Shown in pieces: positions 22,132-36,200 of a stretch of DNA of 64,000 bases (its first letter is position 1; each line of letters starts with the position of its first letter). The translations under genes were made by a program, and so were the position numbers. The DNA is from Schoenoplectus triqueter. Its lineage: Eukaryota; Streptophyta; Magnoliopsida; Poales; Cyperaceae. Location: assembly GCA_964058805.1 (NCBI GenBank), contig CAXKVV010000338.1, positions 32,791 through 96,790 on the forward strand, read 5' to 3'. The notes beneath the pieces were generated by a model. The model did no database searches. It worked only from the letters and a program-made list of their open reading frames with translations, and was not told the origin of the DNA.

Positions 22132-23573
22132 GGGTCCGTTTGGCAAATCAAGGAATAGCTTTGGAAGAGTGATAGAATAGTATTTTTTTTGGAAGAGTGG
22201 TAGAAGAGTGGTATTCTTGACTATTCGGAAGAGTGAAAATATCGTTTGGCAGTTGTTACTCAGAATAGTTAAAATATGAATAATTATGATACTAATAATG
22301 ATGATGATAATAATAATAGTAAAATAATAATCATAATAGTAAGATAATAATAATAATAAAGTAATAAAAAATAATCATAATAAATAATAATATTATAATA
22401 GTAATATAATAAAAATATAAACATAATCATAATATAGTAATATAATAATAAAAAATTATAATTACCATCATAATTATAATAATATAATAATAAATAATCA
22501 TAATTTTAATAATATAATAATCATAATCATAATCATGATAATAATAATTATAGTCATAATCATAATAATATAACCATAATCATAATCATAATAATATAAT
22601 AATAAAAATATAATCATAATCATAAAAATAATTATAAATAATAATAATAATAATAATAAATTAATCATAACTATAATCAACATATAATAATATAATACAA
22701 CATAATAAAATAATAATAAAATATTAAAAAATAATCATAATAAATAATAATATTATAATAGTAATATAATAAAAATATAAACATAATCATAATATAGTAA
22801 TATAATAATAATAAAATATAATTATAATCATAATTATAATAATATAATAATAATAAGTAATCATAATTTTAAAAATATAATTATAATATAATAATCATAA
22901 TCATAATAATATAATAATAAAAATATAATCATAAAAATAACAATAATTAAAAATAATTATAATTATAATAATATAATAATAAATTAATCATCACTATAAT
23001 AAATATATAATAATATAATACAACATTATAAAATAATAATAAATAATCATAATCATAATCATAATCATCATAATATAATAATATAATAATAAATAATCTT
23101 GATCATAATAATATAATAATAAAATAATTATATTTATATTAATAATATAATAATATAATATTAAAATTATATTTATAATAATAATAAATAATATAATAAT
23201 ACTAATGGTAACGATAATATAATAACAATAATGATAATAATAATTTAATAATAATAATAATATAATGATAATAATAATAAATCATAATCATAATATTAAT
23301 ATAATAATAAATTATAATCATAAATATAATATAATAATATAATAATATTAAATCTTAATCATAATCATAATATAATAATATAATATAATATAATCAAACA
23401 ATAATCGCTATTCCGATGAGAGCTAATCCGGTATTCCACCTATAAGTTGGTATACCGGATTAGCACTATTCCGCACTCTTCTACTTAGTCTAAAATTCGT
23501 TTGGCAAATTAATTTATCGGAATAGCTATTCTATTCCAACTTTTTGCTATTCCATTGGATGTCAAACGGACCC
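22132..23573. mobile_element. Tourist/PIF-Harbinger-like MITE with expanded satellite core
   Basis: Terminal inverted repeats GGGTCCGTTTGGCAAATC (left) and the complement of GATGTCAAACGGACCC (right), with TAA on both sides (22,129-22,131 and 23,574-23,576). That is the 3-bp target duplication of Tourist elements. Subterminal sequence with GGAATAGC and CGTTTGGCA motifs is repeated inside both ends. The interior (about 22,270-23,400) is almost purely ATA/TAA/TCA-type repeat and includes an exact-looking 360-bp-offset duplication (22,381 and 22,741). No transposase. Classification rests on TIR style and TSD. Confidence 0.85.
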
Positions 23574-23599
23574 TAAGTTATTTTGTATGCCTTTTTTAC

Positions 23600-23810
23600 A
23601 CTTTTTGACAACTCTACATCCCCCGTGACTCGTGACAGTCAACTTTTCACATCACTATACCTTCTTTTTTAAAATGGAATCCCTAGGCATCACACCATTG
23701 TACCTAATCTATTACACAAATAAGTTAATTCTTTTGATGAAATTTAAGTTCAAGCTTATGAAAAGAATAAAAGAAACGTGATGACGGGGATAAGTTGGTT
23801 ATAGTTTAAC
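23600..23810. repeat. Dispersed repeat, related to 26,880-27,070
   Basis: Shares TTTTTGACAACTCTACAT, GTACCTAA.CTATT, TTTTGATGAAATTTAAGTT and a following GATG.GGGGATA motif with 26,880-27,070, same order and orientation. Type unknown. Confidence 0.65.
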
Positions 23811-26800
23811 GTTACATGCCTATCTAGCATTTTCTTTTTCCTTTTTGCTGTTTGTTTGTGATCCGATTAGGAGGAGCTCTCGTCAGGAAAAATAACTATT
23901 ATTCTGAATTATTGAATTTGATGTTTAGGCTTTTTTTTTATAAAAGCTGTGATTGATGTTTAGGCTTAATTACTAACTTGTTGTGGCCTTTATTTGTAAT
24001 TTATATATTGTGAAGTAAGCTTGTTGAATAAGTCCCGACAAGTTAACTTAGAAGTTATAGAATTAATCCATATGTAGTGTATTGTATAATTTCACACAAA
24101 GGATTAATTATTCAGATGCTTATGACTTCAGTTATAACAATATCATCAGATTTACACAATAATAACGGACAAGAGCTCTTCTTCAATGGGATTTGAGCCT
24201 CCGAAAAGATAAAAGGTTAGAGGGTTGTTTATAATTGTTAACCGATTACTAGGTCATCAATATCCAGTCACAAACTCTGCGTTTTCAATATATTATCTTT
24301 TCTCTTTATTGTCTAAACAAAAATTAAATATGCAGTTAAAAGTAAAAAAAAGGATAGTTTCGTTAAAGGCTCTCGAATTTTCAGATTTTGGCAAGCTAGT
24401 GTTTGAATTTTTAAATTCGACAAAGATTCCACTCGTCTCAACTATATATGCAAATCATCACAAATCCCCTTTCACTGTTAACTTATTATATAATACTCAA
24501 TTTTAAAATATGAAATGACTTAAATTCTATCAGTATCTACGGTATGATATTTAAAATAATTATATTTTGATGAATTTTATTAATTTATATAAAATTAATA
24601 AATGTAGAAAATATGTGCTTAATCAACTATTTATAACTCGTAATTGTTTGTTATTTTTTTGGTTTGTATGTTTTTTTATCTTACTTTTATAAGAAATATA
24701 TAACTACAAAAATATTAAAATCGATTAAATTTTGTTTATTAAATAAAAACAATAACAAAACATTAGAAAACAATTTAACAATAAAAGCACGTGTTCTTTT
24801 ATGAATTTTAATTAGATATAATGTCTCGATACCCTCCTGAATATTTGTGATAAATTGGCGCCGAGCTTTTTAATTCAACTTCTGATTAGTTATCTTAATA
24901 CACAATTATAATATGCGAATGTCCGAAATTCACCTACATAAATGTAGTATAATATTTAAAATATTTATGTTATATGAAGTTTAAACTTGCAGAATTTTAT
25001 TAATTATTTTAGAAGCAATATAAACTTAATTAATTAAACACAATAAACATAAATTTGCTATTTTACTTTTATTTTTATTTTATTTTAAAGTTTGATTTTA
25101 TTTTATGAACGTATGTAGCTACATGAATAATTAAAATTGATTCAACATTTTTTATGTTTTTATCTGCATGATGTTTTGCAATCAAATTTAAATTAATAAA
25201 TGTTTTTTACTTCACAACTTTTATCACTTTTTATTTAAATGGACAATAATTTTCAATTTAAGTTATTTATGTTACTATGTCTTTCTTGTAAATATAACAT
25301 AGTTATTATGAATTATTTTATTAAGTTTCTATTATTTTTAAAATAGCTAGTAACTTCAGAGACTAAATCTGCGTAGAACATAAATATTTTATATATATTA
25401 CTGTATGTTTATAAGTGTGTTTTGTTCATAAATTATAATTAAATGTTAAATAAGAAATTAACAGTTGGGGTTCATGTGACACATTTGTCAAATGTTGCAT
25501 AGTTCAGTGTTTGATCGAATTAACAAGTCGATAGTTTGGAGGGTTATTGGGACATTACGCATTTTAATTATCTATCCACAATGTCTTCTGTTGCGAAGAG
25601 AAATAAATGCTATATGAGATCAAATAGTCCATTCCAAGCAGTGTTAGTAAGAAAATGCATTTCGTCTATATCACTACACGTCTGCATTTATTCAGTTGGT
25701 TCTTCATCTAAGTTTGAATTTCCAATTTTCTTTTGTTGTGCGGGCATCGACTTTCTCGTAATATTTTTTGTTTTTGTTATGCTCTTATTTTCTCTTTTTC
25801 TATTTGTAGCTCTTCCTTTTTTTTTTGTCTATTTCTGCTCTTTATATCTCAGCTGTTCATACACTTGTTGTAAAGTTGGGCCTACCACCTCACACAGCAA
25901 CAAGAAATTTGTGGAGATGTGATGTTTTTTTTTGTCAATATATTTTGTCCGTGAGAAAATGTTCCAATGAACCAGAAAATTATAACAAAACATGATTCAT
26001 CCAATTAACTAAAATATATACATGTAAGACACAAAAATTTTATTCTAGAACAATAAAAATGATAAAGAAATTTTCCATCATTATCTTTAATTTTGCATCT
26101 GGTAGCACCTTGTTGATTTATCTTTTTATTTGAATTTTTTCAAATCGGTCCTGTTGGAACTAGAAGGACGAGCCTTGATATTTGTTATTTATTTAATATT
26201 TAAAACCATAGAGCATGGACTAAAGTTTTCTAGTGGCGTAGAATTTGCAGGTCCCTTGATAAAGTCGTTGAAGTTGATGAGGCCTACATTTCTTCAATTT
26301 AGCGCCAATGTTTTATTCCCTCTGATAAAAATGATTTCTTTTGCTCCTTTTTCACTCCTAATTAAAAAGAATAAATACATGATTATTTAAGAAAGATCTA
26401 CCAAACCAAAAATTGCTAAGTAAATATATATTAAATCAAAAAACAAAAATCAAAACTAGAGAGAAATTTATCCCGAGTTGCCATCAATATCAAGAATGAT
26501 TAAAAATGTACTATTGTTTATACGAAATTGAACATCGTAAGTAGAAGACAAGCAAGGACGATACAAATTAAAACAACTAATATCACTCATCAAGAATAAA
26601 TATCTTTAAATTAATGCCATACCACCATGGAGAGTCTTTGATGATAACATGGTCTTGCAGCGGATTTATATTTGTTCTTAACTTCCTTCATTAGTTTCAA
26701 ACGATGGTTGTCAAGTATCCAACTTTATGAAAAATGACAATGTGTGATAGTTCAAGTAGACTATAATACGACGAGTAAATTCTGCAGAGCCACTGTGAAC

Positions 26801-27380
26801 TATTCGACCCATTTTCTTCAAGTTAAACTTTTTGCACGATGCGTTACACATTGTGTTGCTAAAAATCTCAAAGGCAATAATCAGAGACTTTTTTTGCTCT
26901 TTCATGTTTTGACAACTCTACATTATTCAGCAGTTAGTTGGCGTCACATCATAGTACCTAACCTATTGCATACCTTGTTACCTACCAATGTTTAAGTTAA
27001 AACTTATTTTTTTGATGAAATTTAAGTTAGAGCTTGAAAAAAAAAAGAAGTATGATGTGGGGGGATAGACTATGTCTACATTAGTGTATTCATAAGGGGT
27101 GGGGCGGAGAGGATCGGATTGGTTCAAACTCAGATGGTCCAACGGGTTGGACGATTACGGGTTAGATGGTCTAACATATCAGCTTGATTGGTTTGGACAT
27201 ATTTATTTTTGAAGGACTAATTGCAACACTTTGTAGGATCATAAGTTGGTCGGGCCAACGTATCAGATCAAGTTAAGGGGGGTTAAGTCAATCCAACTGG
27301 TTCGGTGATTTTTTTTTCAATTTTGTAAAACTTCAAAATAATTTAAATAATTCAAAATAAATTCCAAAAAAAAATGATGT
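23810..27380. other. Gene-poor AT-rich spacer
   Basis: No supported exon. The 128-codon open stretch at 25,536-25,922 is Phe/Leu/Cys-rich, has no domain signature and sits in T-rich DNA, so it is not called. 26,880-27,070 is the second copy of the repeat at 23,600. 27,080-27,380 is the left half of an older GGTCGGATGG-type repeat into which the copia element inserted; related sequence is at 43,520-43,574 and 43,965-44,340. Confidence 0.5.
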
Positions 27381-27381
27381 C

Positions 27382-27631
27382 TGTTATAAAATAAAGATAG
27401 AAGACAAAAGTTGTGAGATAATTTATTTCTATATTATCTCTTCTGGAGATGTACAACAATCAACAACATACAAGTCTATATTCATAGGCTAGAGAAACAT
27501 CATGTAATAAAATAGAAAGTCAATACAAAATTAAATCCAGAATAAAAGAGGAGGTAAAGGGAATGAAAAACATCTATAGTTATGAAAGTAGGCGGAGGAG
27601 GTGAAATATCTATCATTAATATTTTATAACA
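27382..27631 (-). repeat. 3' LTR of the copia element
   Basis: 250 bp, TG...CA bounded on +. Contains TATTATCTCTTCTGGAGATG and AGAGAAACATCATGTAATAA shared with the other LTR. The adjacent internal PPT fixes it as the 3' LTR. Confidence 0.95.
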
Positions 27632-27841
27632 CTCCCCCTTAGATGTTTCGTCTTATATTATACACTATTAATATTGTACTACTGGACAATATTAATTTTT
27701 GGTACTTCAGGACCAACTTGATTTAACTGATACTTCTGGATCAGTTTTGTTGCCTCATTAAAAACTTTACTAAGAAAATCAACGGGATAAAACTTAGTGA
27801 AGAGAAAAAGAGTGCAACGTTTATAATATCCCCTCATTTTA

Positions 27842-30800
27842 ATGTACATCTTTTAAGCGGCGAATGTCAATCTTATGTCAAAGCTGTCCAAAAATATTTC
27901 TTGGCAATGATTTTGTGAATAAGTTCGTCAAATTATTGCTTGATTTGATTTGACAAACATTTATCAAATCATTTTTCTGTAAATCATGTGTTGAGAAAAA
28001 CTTCGGCGAGATGTGCTTGGTTCTGTCACATTTGATATATCTTTTTTTATTTGAGCAATGCATGCAGCATTATCTCTGTATATCACCGTCAGGTTTTCTA
28101 TGACTGACCGCATTAATCTTGGATGTGTTGGATCATTGATCTTAACCATACACATTCTCACCAAGCATCATAAAGAGCAATTAATTTGGCATGATTTGAT
28201 GATGTTGCTGTCAATGTTTGCTTTGTCGATCATCATGAAATTGCACTGCCACCATATATAAACACATATCTGAATTATGACCGAGCTTTATGCAGATCTG
28301 ATAAATATCATGCATCTGCATATCCAACTAGTTTGGACATTATATTTTTTTCGATAAAATAGTCTCATATCATGTGTCCCACAAAGGTAACGTAATACAT
28401 ATTTGATTTTGTTCTAATGTCGACGTGTTGGATTAGAACTATATCTTGCTACTATATTTACAGAAAAAGTAATATCAGATATCGTATTATTAGTAAGATA
28501 CATCAGAGCCCCAATTGCACCTAAGTATGGTATTTCATGACCAATAATTTTTTCATTATTTTTTTGGAGCCGGTAAGGATCATTCTTCGCATCAAGTGAT
28601 CGAACAATCATTGGTGTACTTAGAGGATGAGCTTTGTCCATATTAAAACATTTCAACATCTTTAAATTTAGTTTGATTGATGGACAAAGATATCATTATG
28701 TAAATGTTCGATCTGTAGGTCGAGACACAACTTTGTTACACCAAGATCTTTCATTTTAAATTTATTTTTTAATAATTTTACAATCTTTTCGATCTATTCA
28801 GGAGACCCAATGATATTCAGGTCATCAACATATATTATAATAATTATAAAACTTGAGAATGATCATTTAATAAAAACACATGAACTAATTATATTAGATT
28901 TATATCATTCTTTTATGAGATATTCACTGAGTCGATTATACCACATTCGATCCGACTGTTTTAGTCCATACAATGATCGTTTTAACTTTATATAATATAT
29001 TTCTCAAGGTTTTGATTTAAATGATTCAGACATTTTTAATCCTTCAAAGATTTTCATATAGATATCATTATCGAGTGATCCATACAAATAAGTTGTGACA
29101 ACATCCATGAGACACATTTGAAGGTTCTCAGTGATTGTGAGACTGATTAAAATTGAAGGGTTATTGCATCCACTACAGGTGAATACGTTTCTTTATAATA
29201 AACTCCTAGTATTTGTGTAAAATCTTGTGCCACCAGGTTTGCTTTATATCTCACAATCTCATTTTTCTCATTTCTTTTTATTGTAAATACCCACTTGTAA
29301 CCTACAGGATTAAAATTTTTAGGTGTTAGGACTGCATGTCCAAAAATATTTCGCTTTTCAAACGAATCTAATTCAACCTTCAGGGTATTTTTCCATTTTG
29401 GCCAATCATTTCTGTGTAAACACTCTTCTGAAGTTTTTGGCACATAATCTTCCTCATTTATCATTTCAATTGTTATAGCATATGCAAAAAATTTATCAAT
29501 ACGAATTTTATTTTGGTTCCATATTATACAATTCTGTATATAATTTATTGAGATCTCATAATCATTCGATACCTCAGTTTCTTCAGGAACTTTATGAATG
29601 ACCTCATCTGGGGTTCTACTTTCAATCTCTTCTGAGATTTTACTGACAATCTCTTCTGGATTTTATCAGTAACTTATGCCGGAGTTACACTAACTGCATT
29701 ATTCTGCTATTTCCTTTTTCGTGAAATTTTATCTTTGGAACCGATTGGTCTTTCACGTTTTCTTTGTACAGTAACCTCTGTTGGGGTTATATCAATTCGA
29801 GCATGCGTATTTAAAGCTGATATATGTGATTTAGTCACTCTTTTTGTATTTATAAATGCATCTGGTAACTTATTTGCTATTCTTTATAAATGTATAATCT
29901 TTCAAATTTTCAGTTCACATTGACCACTCCGGGGATCAAGATAAGATATTGATGGTGCATTTTAAGTTACTTAGTTTTTTAGCTTTTCTTTTTCTCCCCC
30001 TAAGATTAGGAATATTGTGTCATCAAATTGACAATCAGCAAAATGAGCTGTAAAAATATCTCCAGTTCATGGTTCTAAATATTTAATAATTGATGGAGAG
30101 TGGAAATCAATATAAATTCTCAATCTTCTTTTTGGTCCCATTTTTGTGCGTTGTGGAGGAGAAATTGGAACATACACAACACAACTAAAAATTTTAAGAT
30201 GAGACAAGTTTGGTTCTCTTCCAGAGTCCAATTGTAATGGAGAAAATTTATGAGATGCAATTGGTCTTAATCTAATAAGTGCAACAATATGTCATATGGT
30301 ATGTCCTCATGTAGAAGATAGTAGATTATATTTTATATGTAATGGTCTAGCAATCAGTTATAATCTTTTAATTAATGATTAAGCTAAATCATTTTGTGTA
30401 CGTACATGAGCAACTGGATGTTCTTCCTTAATCCCAATTGACATATAATAATCATTAAAATACGAGGATGTTAACTCTCCTGCACTATCAAGCCATATAC
30501 TCTTAATTTGGTAATCCGAAAAAAATGTTCTTAATTGGATTATTTATGCTAATAGCCTAGCAAATGTAATATTTTTTTTGTAGCTAATAGATAAATATAT
30601 GACCATCGAGTTGATGTATCAATTAAAACTATAAAAATATCTAAATTGTCCACATGGAAGAGAAATAGACCCACAAATATATCCTTGAATTCTCTCTAAA
30701 AATAAAAGAGATTCATTTTTAATTTTATTTTTAGATGGCCTAATTATCAATTTTCCAAGAGACATGTTGCACGTGATAAATCTTTTGATAATATAATCTT

Positions 30801-31010
30801 TACGTCCATTAGGGGATGCCCATTTGCACTTTTAATTATTATCCTCATCATAATGTTATCTGGATGACCTAATTTCTCATGCAACCGAGTAAACATTTTT
30901 GTTTCATTTAACTTCTGGTTACTGATCATATTTGATTCTATTGAACTTATGTTCGTACAATATAGTCCAGATGATAAAGCTTTCAGCTTTTCCAATATAT
31001 TTTTTGGTCG
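27842..31010 (-). pseudogene. copia pol remnant (integrase, RT, RNase H)
   Basis: Broken pol of the copia element, 5' to 3' on -. The gag-pre-integrase segment has FTRLHEKLGHPDNIMMR (about 30,900-30,850). A decayed integrase spans about 30,700-30,000. Reverse transcriptase has VGYKWVFTIKRNEKNEIVRY (about 29,310-29,250) and ETYSPVVDA. The RT/RNase H junction has YLGAIGALMYLTN (about 28,530-28,490). RNase H has YRDNAACIAQIKK (about 28,080-28,040) and HISPKFF.THDLQK, and a terminal IDIRRLKDVH-like end near 27,845. It is split by many stops and frameshifts. The RT catalytic YVDD-type motif was not found intact. Enzymatically dead. Confidence 0.9.
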
Positions 31011-31569
31011 TACTTTATCATTGTAATTTGAAGATATTCAATATTATTTTCAGTCATGGTTTCGATATTATAACCATTACGCCGAATATCTATAAAACTT
31101 AGTTAATTTCTTCTGAATTTACTAGAGTATAATGCGTCATTTATAATTAATTTTGTTTCTTCAGGTAATAAAATATAAGTTCTTCCAGATCCTTCAATTA
31201 AGTTACAAATACCAGAAATTATATGAACATGTATCTCTACAGGAGACAACTGAGAAAAGACATTCGTCTCTAATACATATCATTGCTCTACTGGAGCCTT
31301 CAATCATATTCTTTTTACTTTGAACAAAAAAAATATACAAGATCAAATTTAAAGAAACTAATTTTATTTATGAGAAACATAAACTTACAACATAAAACTG
31401 AACTAAAATAAACAAAAAAAACTTAGTTCATAATATTTATTTCTTTATCAACATTCTCAAAGAAATCAGAAATATCTAAATGTGTATCCATGAGTAAACC
31501 ATTTGACTCATTTTCAATAAAATTTGTTTCTATTTTTTCCCTTTTTCGTGATGGATGCCTGGTAGAGTT

Positions 31570-32460
31570 CAACTAAATATTTGGGAGTACGATATGTGCG
31601 TGACCAATGGTTTGTCATACCACATCCATAACAATTACTTTCCGACTTTTTAGAAGATGATGAATTATTTTTCTTTCCATATCTCTCCGCATTGTTGTCA
31701 TTTGATTTAGAATCATGACATTCACGTCATCAAACATTATTGCTACCATATCCATGACCTCTTCTGGGGCCGCGAACACATCCTTGACCACGTCTTCAAC
31801 CATGATTTTCTTTAAATGATGTTGCATTCGCTTCAGGGAATTATGTCATATTTGCTTTGGGAAATGGACTAGAGCCAGTGGGCCGTGATTGATGATTTTT
31901 CATGAAACCTCGTTATTTTATTCCGCAATGAAAAGACATGATATCAATTCTGAATATTTTTAAAACCATGCTCCCGATATTGCTACTGCAGGAGAAAATT
32001 CAAAGTATGAAATGTGCAAAATATTTTTTCTAACATTTCTTCATCAGTAATCTTTTCTCTGCATAATTTTAATTCAAAATTTATATGAAACATTGCGGAA
32101 TTATATTCACCCATAGATTTAAAATATTGCAACCTTAAATGAATCCATTCATAACGAGTTTTTAGGAGGAGCACTTATTTTTTATTGTCATGTCTTTCTT
32201 TTAAAAAATTTCACAATTCTAACGGATCTTTCACCGTTAAATATTCAGTTTTTAAAATTATCACGGAGATGATGACAGAGGAATATTATTGTTTCGACTT
32301 TCTCGTGTGGGGAGACATTATTTTCATCTTTTATTGTATCTCCAAGATTATTTACGGTAAGATGGATCTCAGTATCGAAAGTCCATGGGAGATAGTTTTT
32401 GCCCGATATATCAAGGGCAACAAATTCATATTTAGTAAGATTTACCATAATCACTACAAA
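31570..32460 (-). pseudogene. copia gag remnant with damaged zinc knuckle
   Basis: Encoded the capsid-like Gag of the element. The N-terminal part (32,454-32,245) has FVALDISGKNYLPWTFDTEI. The middle (32,174-31,983) has RYEWIHLRLQYFKSMGEYN and KITDEEMLEKIF. The zinc knuckle near 31,625-31,580 reads CYGCGMTNHWSRTY, so the last cysteine of the CX2CX4HX4C motif is a tyrosine. It is preceded by a glycine/arginine-rich stretch. The blocks lie in different frames. Confidence 0.85.
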
Positions 32461-33007
32461 ATAAAAAATACTACTAATATTAATAAATTTAATCGAGCAT
32501 CCATTTAAGAAAATTACTAAAGAAAAAGAATATTAATAATTTCAGGTCATTAAGAGAAGAGATTAGAGATATTATATTTATCTAATTGATAACTTTTGGT
32601 TATCATTTTAGTTGAATAAAATAATAACTTATGGTTATTAAGTATATCGATAACTTTGAATTATCAATCGTAACACATGTTGATAAAACTTTCAATTATC
32701 AAATATAATGATTTCTGGCCATTAAAAGTATAAATAACTTATAGTTATTGAATAAATAAATAACATTTATTATATTTACTTATTTTATCATTCTCTTCGG
32801 GGAATGAAAATATTAGTCTCATCCAATATAAAAAAAAATCATCAAGAAAATAAATATTATAATTAATGGTAAAATGATAAAATATAATCTAAAGAGTACC
32901 TCTTGTTAGAGACAATTTTACGATAATCTGATTATGTCGATGTCGTGTTTCTACTATAAAACAAACTTCCGTCACAACTCGACCAGAGCGAAGTTGTGCT
33001 GATAATG

Positions 33008-33262
33008 TGTTATAAAGTAAAGATAGAAGACAAAAATTATGAGAGGTTAAAATCTTATTTCTATATTATCTCTTCTGGAGATGTACAACAATCAACAATA
33101 TATAGGCCTCTATTTATAGGCCAGAGAAACATCATGTAATAAAGGAGAAAATTAATACAAAATTAAATCCAAAATTAAGGAGGAGGTAAAGGGTATGAAA
33201 AATATCTGTCATTATGAGAGGAAGTGGAGGAGATAAAATATCTATCATTATGTTTTATAACA
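33008..33262 (-). repeat. 5' LTR of the copia element
   Basis: 255 bp with the same ends as the other LTR. It carries TCTATTTATAGGCC (TATA-like on either strand). Followed on - by the primer-binding region. Confidence 0.95.
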
Positions 33263-33267
33263 ATGTC

Positions 33268-36200
33268 AAAATAGTCCAAAATATTTAACCATTTATAATC
33301 TTTAATGATTTTGAATTTTTCATTTTTTATAATTTCAAAAAATATAAAAATTCGTTACAACAATGCACATTACTGTCTTTATTGTCTTTCTCGATCAATT
33401 CTAGAATTTTCATTACTGTCTTTACTGTCTTTCTCGATCAATTCTAGAATTTTCAGTGAATGCTTAGATTTCTCCAACGGCTCCACGAACACTTTGTGAA
33501 GATTTGAACTTAAATCAAGCTTTGCATGCTTCTTCTGATTCTCCTATTTGGTCTTTGGATTGATTAAAAAGAAAAGAGGATTATGATTTGCTTTTTGGTT
33601 AAGTAGAAATGAAATTATACATGAAGAAAAAAAAGATATGCTATTTTTTCAAGAAATCAATTTTTGGCAACTAGAGGCCAGGTACATATTCGAAGTGAGA
33701 AATCCCAAAAGAATACCACCATTCATTGTAATGTACATTACAAGGAGTCAAATCATAGAAAACACTACGTAGAATAATTTTTAGTGTTTTTGTCATTTAG
33801 ATAAAGTGCTCGATAATTTGATCTGGAGAAACTAATAAATTATACACGCATAAACACTTACTAAAGAAATAGCTATATGTCTCTAAACAACTTAGCTAAC
33901 AGTTGATACCTTGATTAGACCAGAGTACTGAAATCGATGCTGTGGCAGAAAGGCTAGGAAGCGAGACTTACATGGGCCGGTACGGTAACAGGTCAAGTGG
34001 GTAAAGTTAATAGACCGAGGATGGATTTTGATGGGTTGCGGGTGAGTTTTGACGGGGTTGTGTGGGATGGTCAGGCTGGATTGGGTTTTGGGGGAGATAA
34101 ATTCTAGTCATGTATTTTTGGGATCGATCGACCACAAATTCTAATCATGTATTTTTGGGATCGATCGACCACAATCCGTCTTAGGCATGGATTCGTTGGT
34201 CCACGAGTTGAGACTGGCTTGACCTCACAACATATCACGTTGACGACTTCAACATGTCGGGTTGAATCCGAACAAGTTTTTTTTCAATACAATAGTCTAT
34301 AGGTTTGATGGGGGTAGAAGTGTCATATTCTCATATATTCATATATAATACTTCCAACATTAATATGAATTTGTTCCACTTGATCTAATACAATTCATGA
34401 AAATGCACTGAGCACCAGAAATCCAAATAAAATGTATAGAATACATCTTCACATTTAGTAAATGAAATTTAATAACTTATAACAATCTTCAACTCATTAA
34501 AAAAACTGTATATCCCTACAACTTCTCATTATCTTACAGTACAAAAGTTGAGATCCCACACTAGCTTTTCACATAACACTATGTGTCCCTGCTTCTATAG
34601 GTGTTGTCTTGTAAAATTGACGACCCATAGTTGTTTCAGTTTATTCAAGTCGATTTGTTCGAGTCTAATTTAGTGTTGATTGAACCGGGTGGTACTGAAA
34701 TGGGAAGAGGGTTTCCTCAAGAGCGATGCAGGATTTTGGTCAAGAGGGTCAATAATTAGATTCAGTAGTTTATTGGGTTTAAACCCATTAATTAATCAGG
34801 TATTAAATAGAAAATATTAAAATAATATATTTTATATATTAAAAATAAAAAATAATAAAAAGTCAAAATAATAAATAATCATAGCGATAAAGAAATTTTT
34901 CTTTCACAAGACTTCATATTTTAATTTTTTGCATAAGTCTTTCATTATATACGATATTAAATATTTTTCTCATTGAAAAATAATCAGACAATCTATAAAG
35001 GTCAGCAATTTAATTTAGGGGAGTCAGGTTAATAAAATTTTAACTTAAAAATAATATTTTTTAAAATTTAAGGGAGGTCAATTAACCTCCCCTGATATAG
35101 ACTACATCTGCCCGTGCTTAGGAGAACTCCATTGTACCAACTCTTGTTAACATATACTTTGATAGAGTTGATAGTATTTTTGTTCAGCTAACATAGTGAG
35201 ATACAATTGATTATGATCCTACATGCAAAGATAAAAATGTCATTACAATTGCAGTCAAACAAAAGCTATACACCCCTTTTGTTCCAAATGAATATTTGTA
35301 AACTCTTTAAATATTAGAGGTCTTCGAATTTTCTCGGCGCTAGCCTATTGGGTCAGTACTCAGTAGATGGCTATCTAACAAATTTTGAGCTGGAGAAAAA
35401 AATGGAAAAAATATAATATGATTTTCATGGAATATTGTTCTGCCGGACTAATGTGTTTATGGTGTAAATATTATCACAAGAACTCTTCATACAAAAAAAA
35501 AGAGAAAAAAAAATAAATTTGATTGTTTTTTTTTATAAAAGATAAAATTAAGTTTCTCAAAAAAAGATTCAAGCTCGGCAAATTTTTTAATAAAATTTTT
35601 AGCACTTAATGTAGTTAAATTTTTATTGGAATGATGATTAACCAACCTTAATTTTAAACATACAAAATTTGACATAATCTATCTTCCTTTATTTGTTTTG
35701 AAGAAATGCCTATAGGATAATTATACCCAGACCAAAGAAAAAAATGTTTAATGTTTTAACGTACAATTTTAATGGGCCAGTAGGATAATTATACGCTGAA
35801 TTCCATAAGCATTACACAAATTTATTATGGATATAAAATATTATTTTTCAGTCATATACTCGATCTCTGCTCTCCAGTTAAATAAATTGGTAATCCTCAG
35901 ACCATTTATATTGAAATGGTCAAATTACGAACAGGTTGTTGTCCTAATTGTCATTAATACATACCGAATTCTATTTTCTTAATTAATTAGCCGAAGGAAC
36001 CAACCTCTATTTTCTTAATTAATGAACGATATGGATTATTGACTGTACATTAAAAAATATTTAAATCGAAAAAAAATACCTTAAGAATGAAAAAAGAAAC
36101 AAAAACTTTTATTTTGAATGATTACATGAATTCATTTTTGTGATATCCTTAAAAATGAATATATTATCTATTTGATTTATATAAGATATTATCATCATCA

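Larger units (their letters stand above)
27382..33262 (-). mobile_element. Ty1/copia LTR retrotransposon, complete but inactive
   Basis: Both LTRs are present (27,382-27,631 and 33,008-33,262), each starting TGTTATAAA and ending TTTTATAACA. Perfect 5-bp target duplications ATGTC flank them (27,377-27,381 and 33,263-33,267). The coding strand is -. A polypurine tract AAGGGGGAG abuts the 3' LTR (27,632-27,640), and a TTATCAGCACA-type primer site follows the 5' LTR (about 32,996-33,006). Domain order gag, zinc knuckle, gag-pre-integrase, integrase, RT, RNase H is that of Ty1/copia. By eye the LTRs differ at roughly one base in ten, including small indels, so the insertion is not recent. Stops throughout. 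Confidence 0.95.

Noticed and set aside
22498..22683. Open frame on - in the satellite core
   Set aside because: Ile/Met/Leu-only translation of ATA/TCA repeats.
25536..25922. 128-codon open frame on +
   Set aside because: Low-complexity Phe/Leu/Cys-rich translation of T-rich DNA. No domain, no start context and no linked exon.
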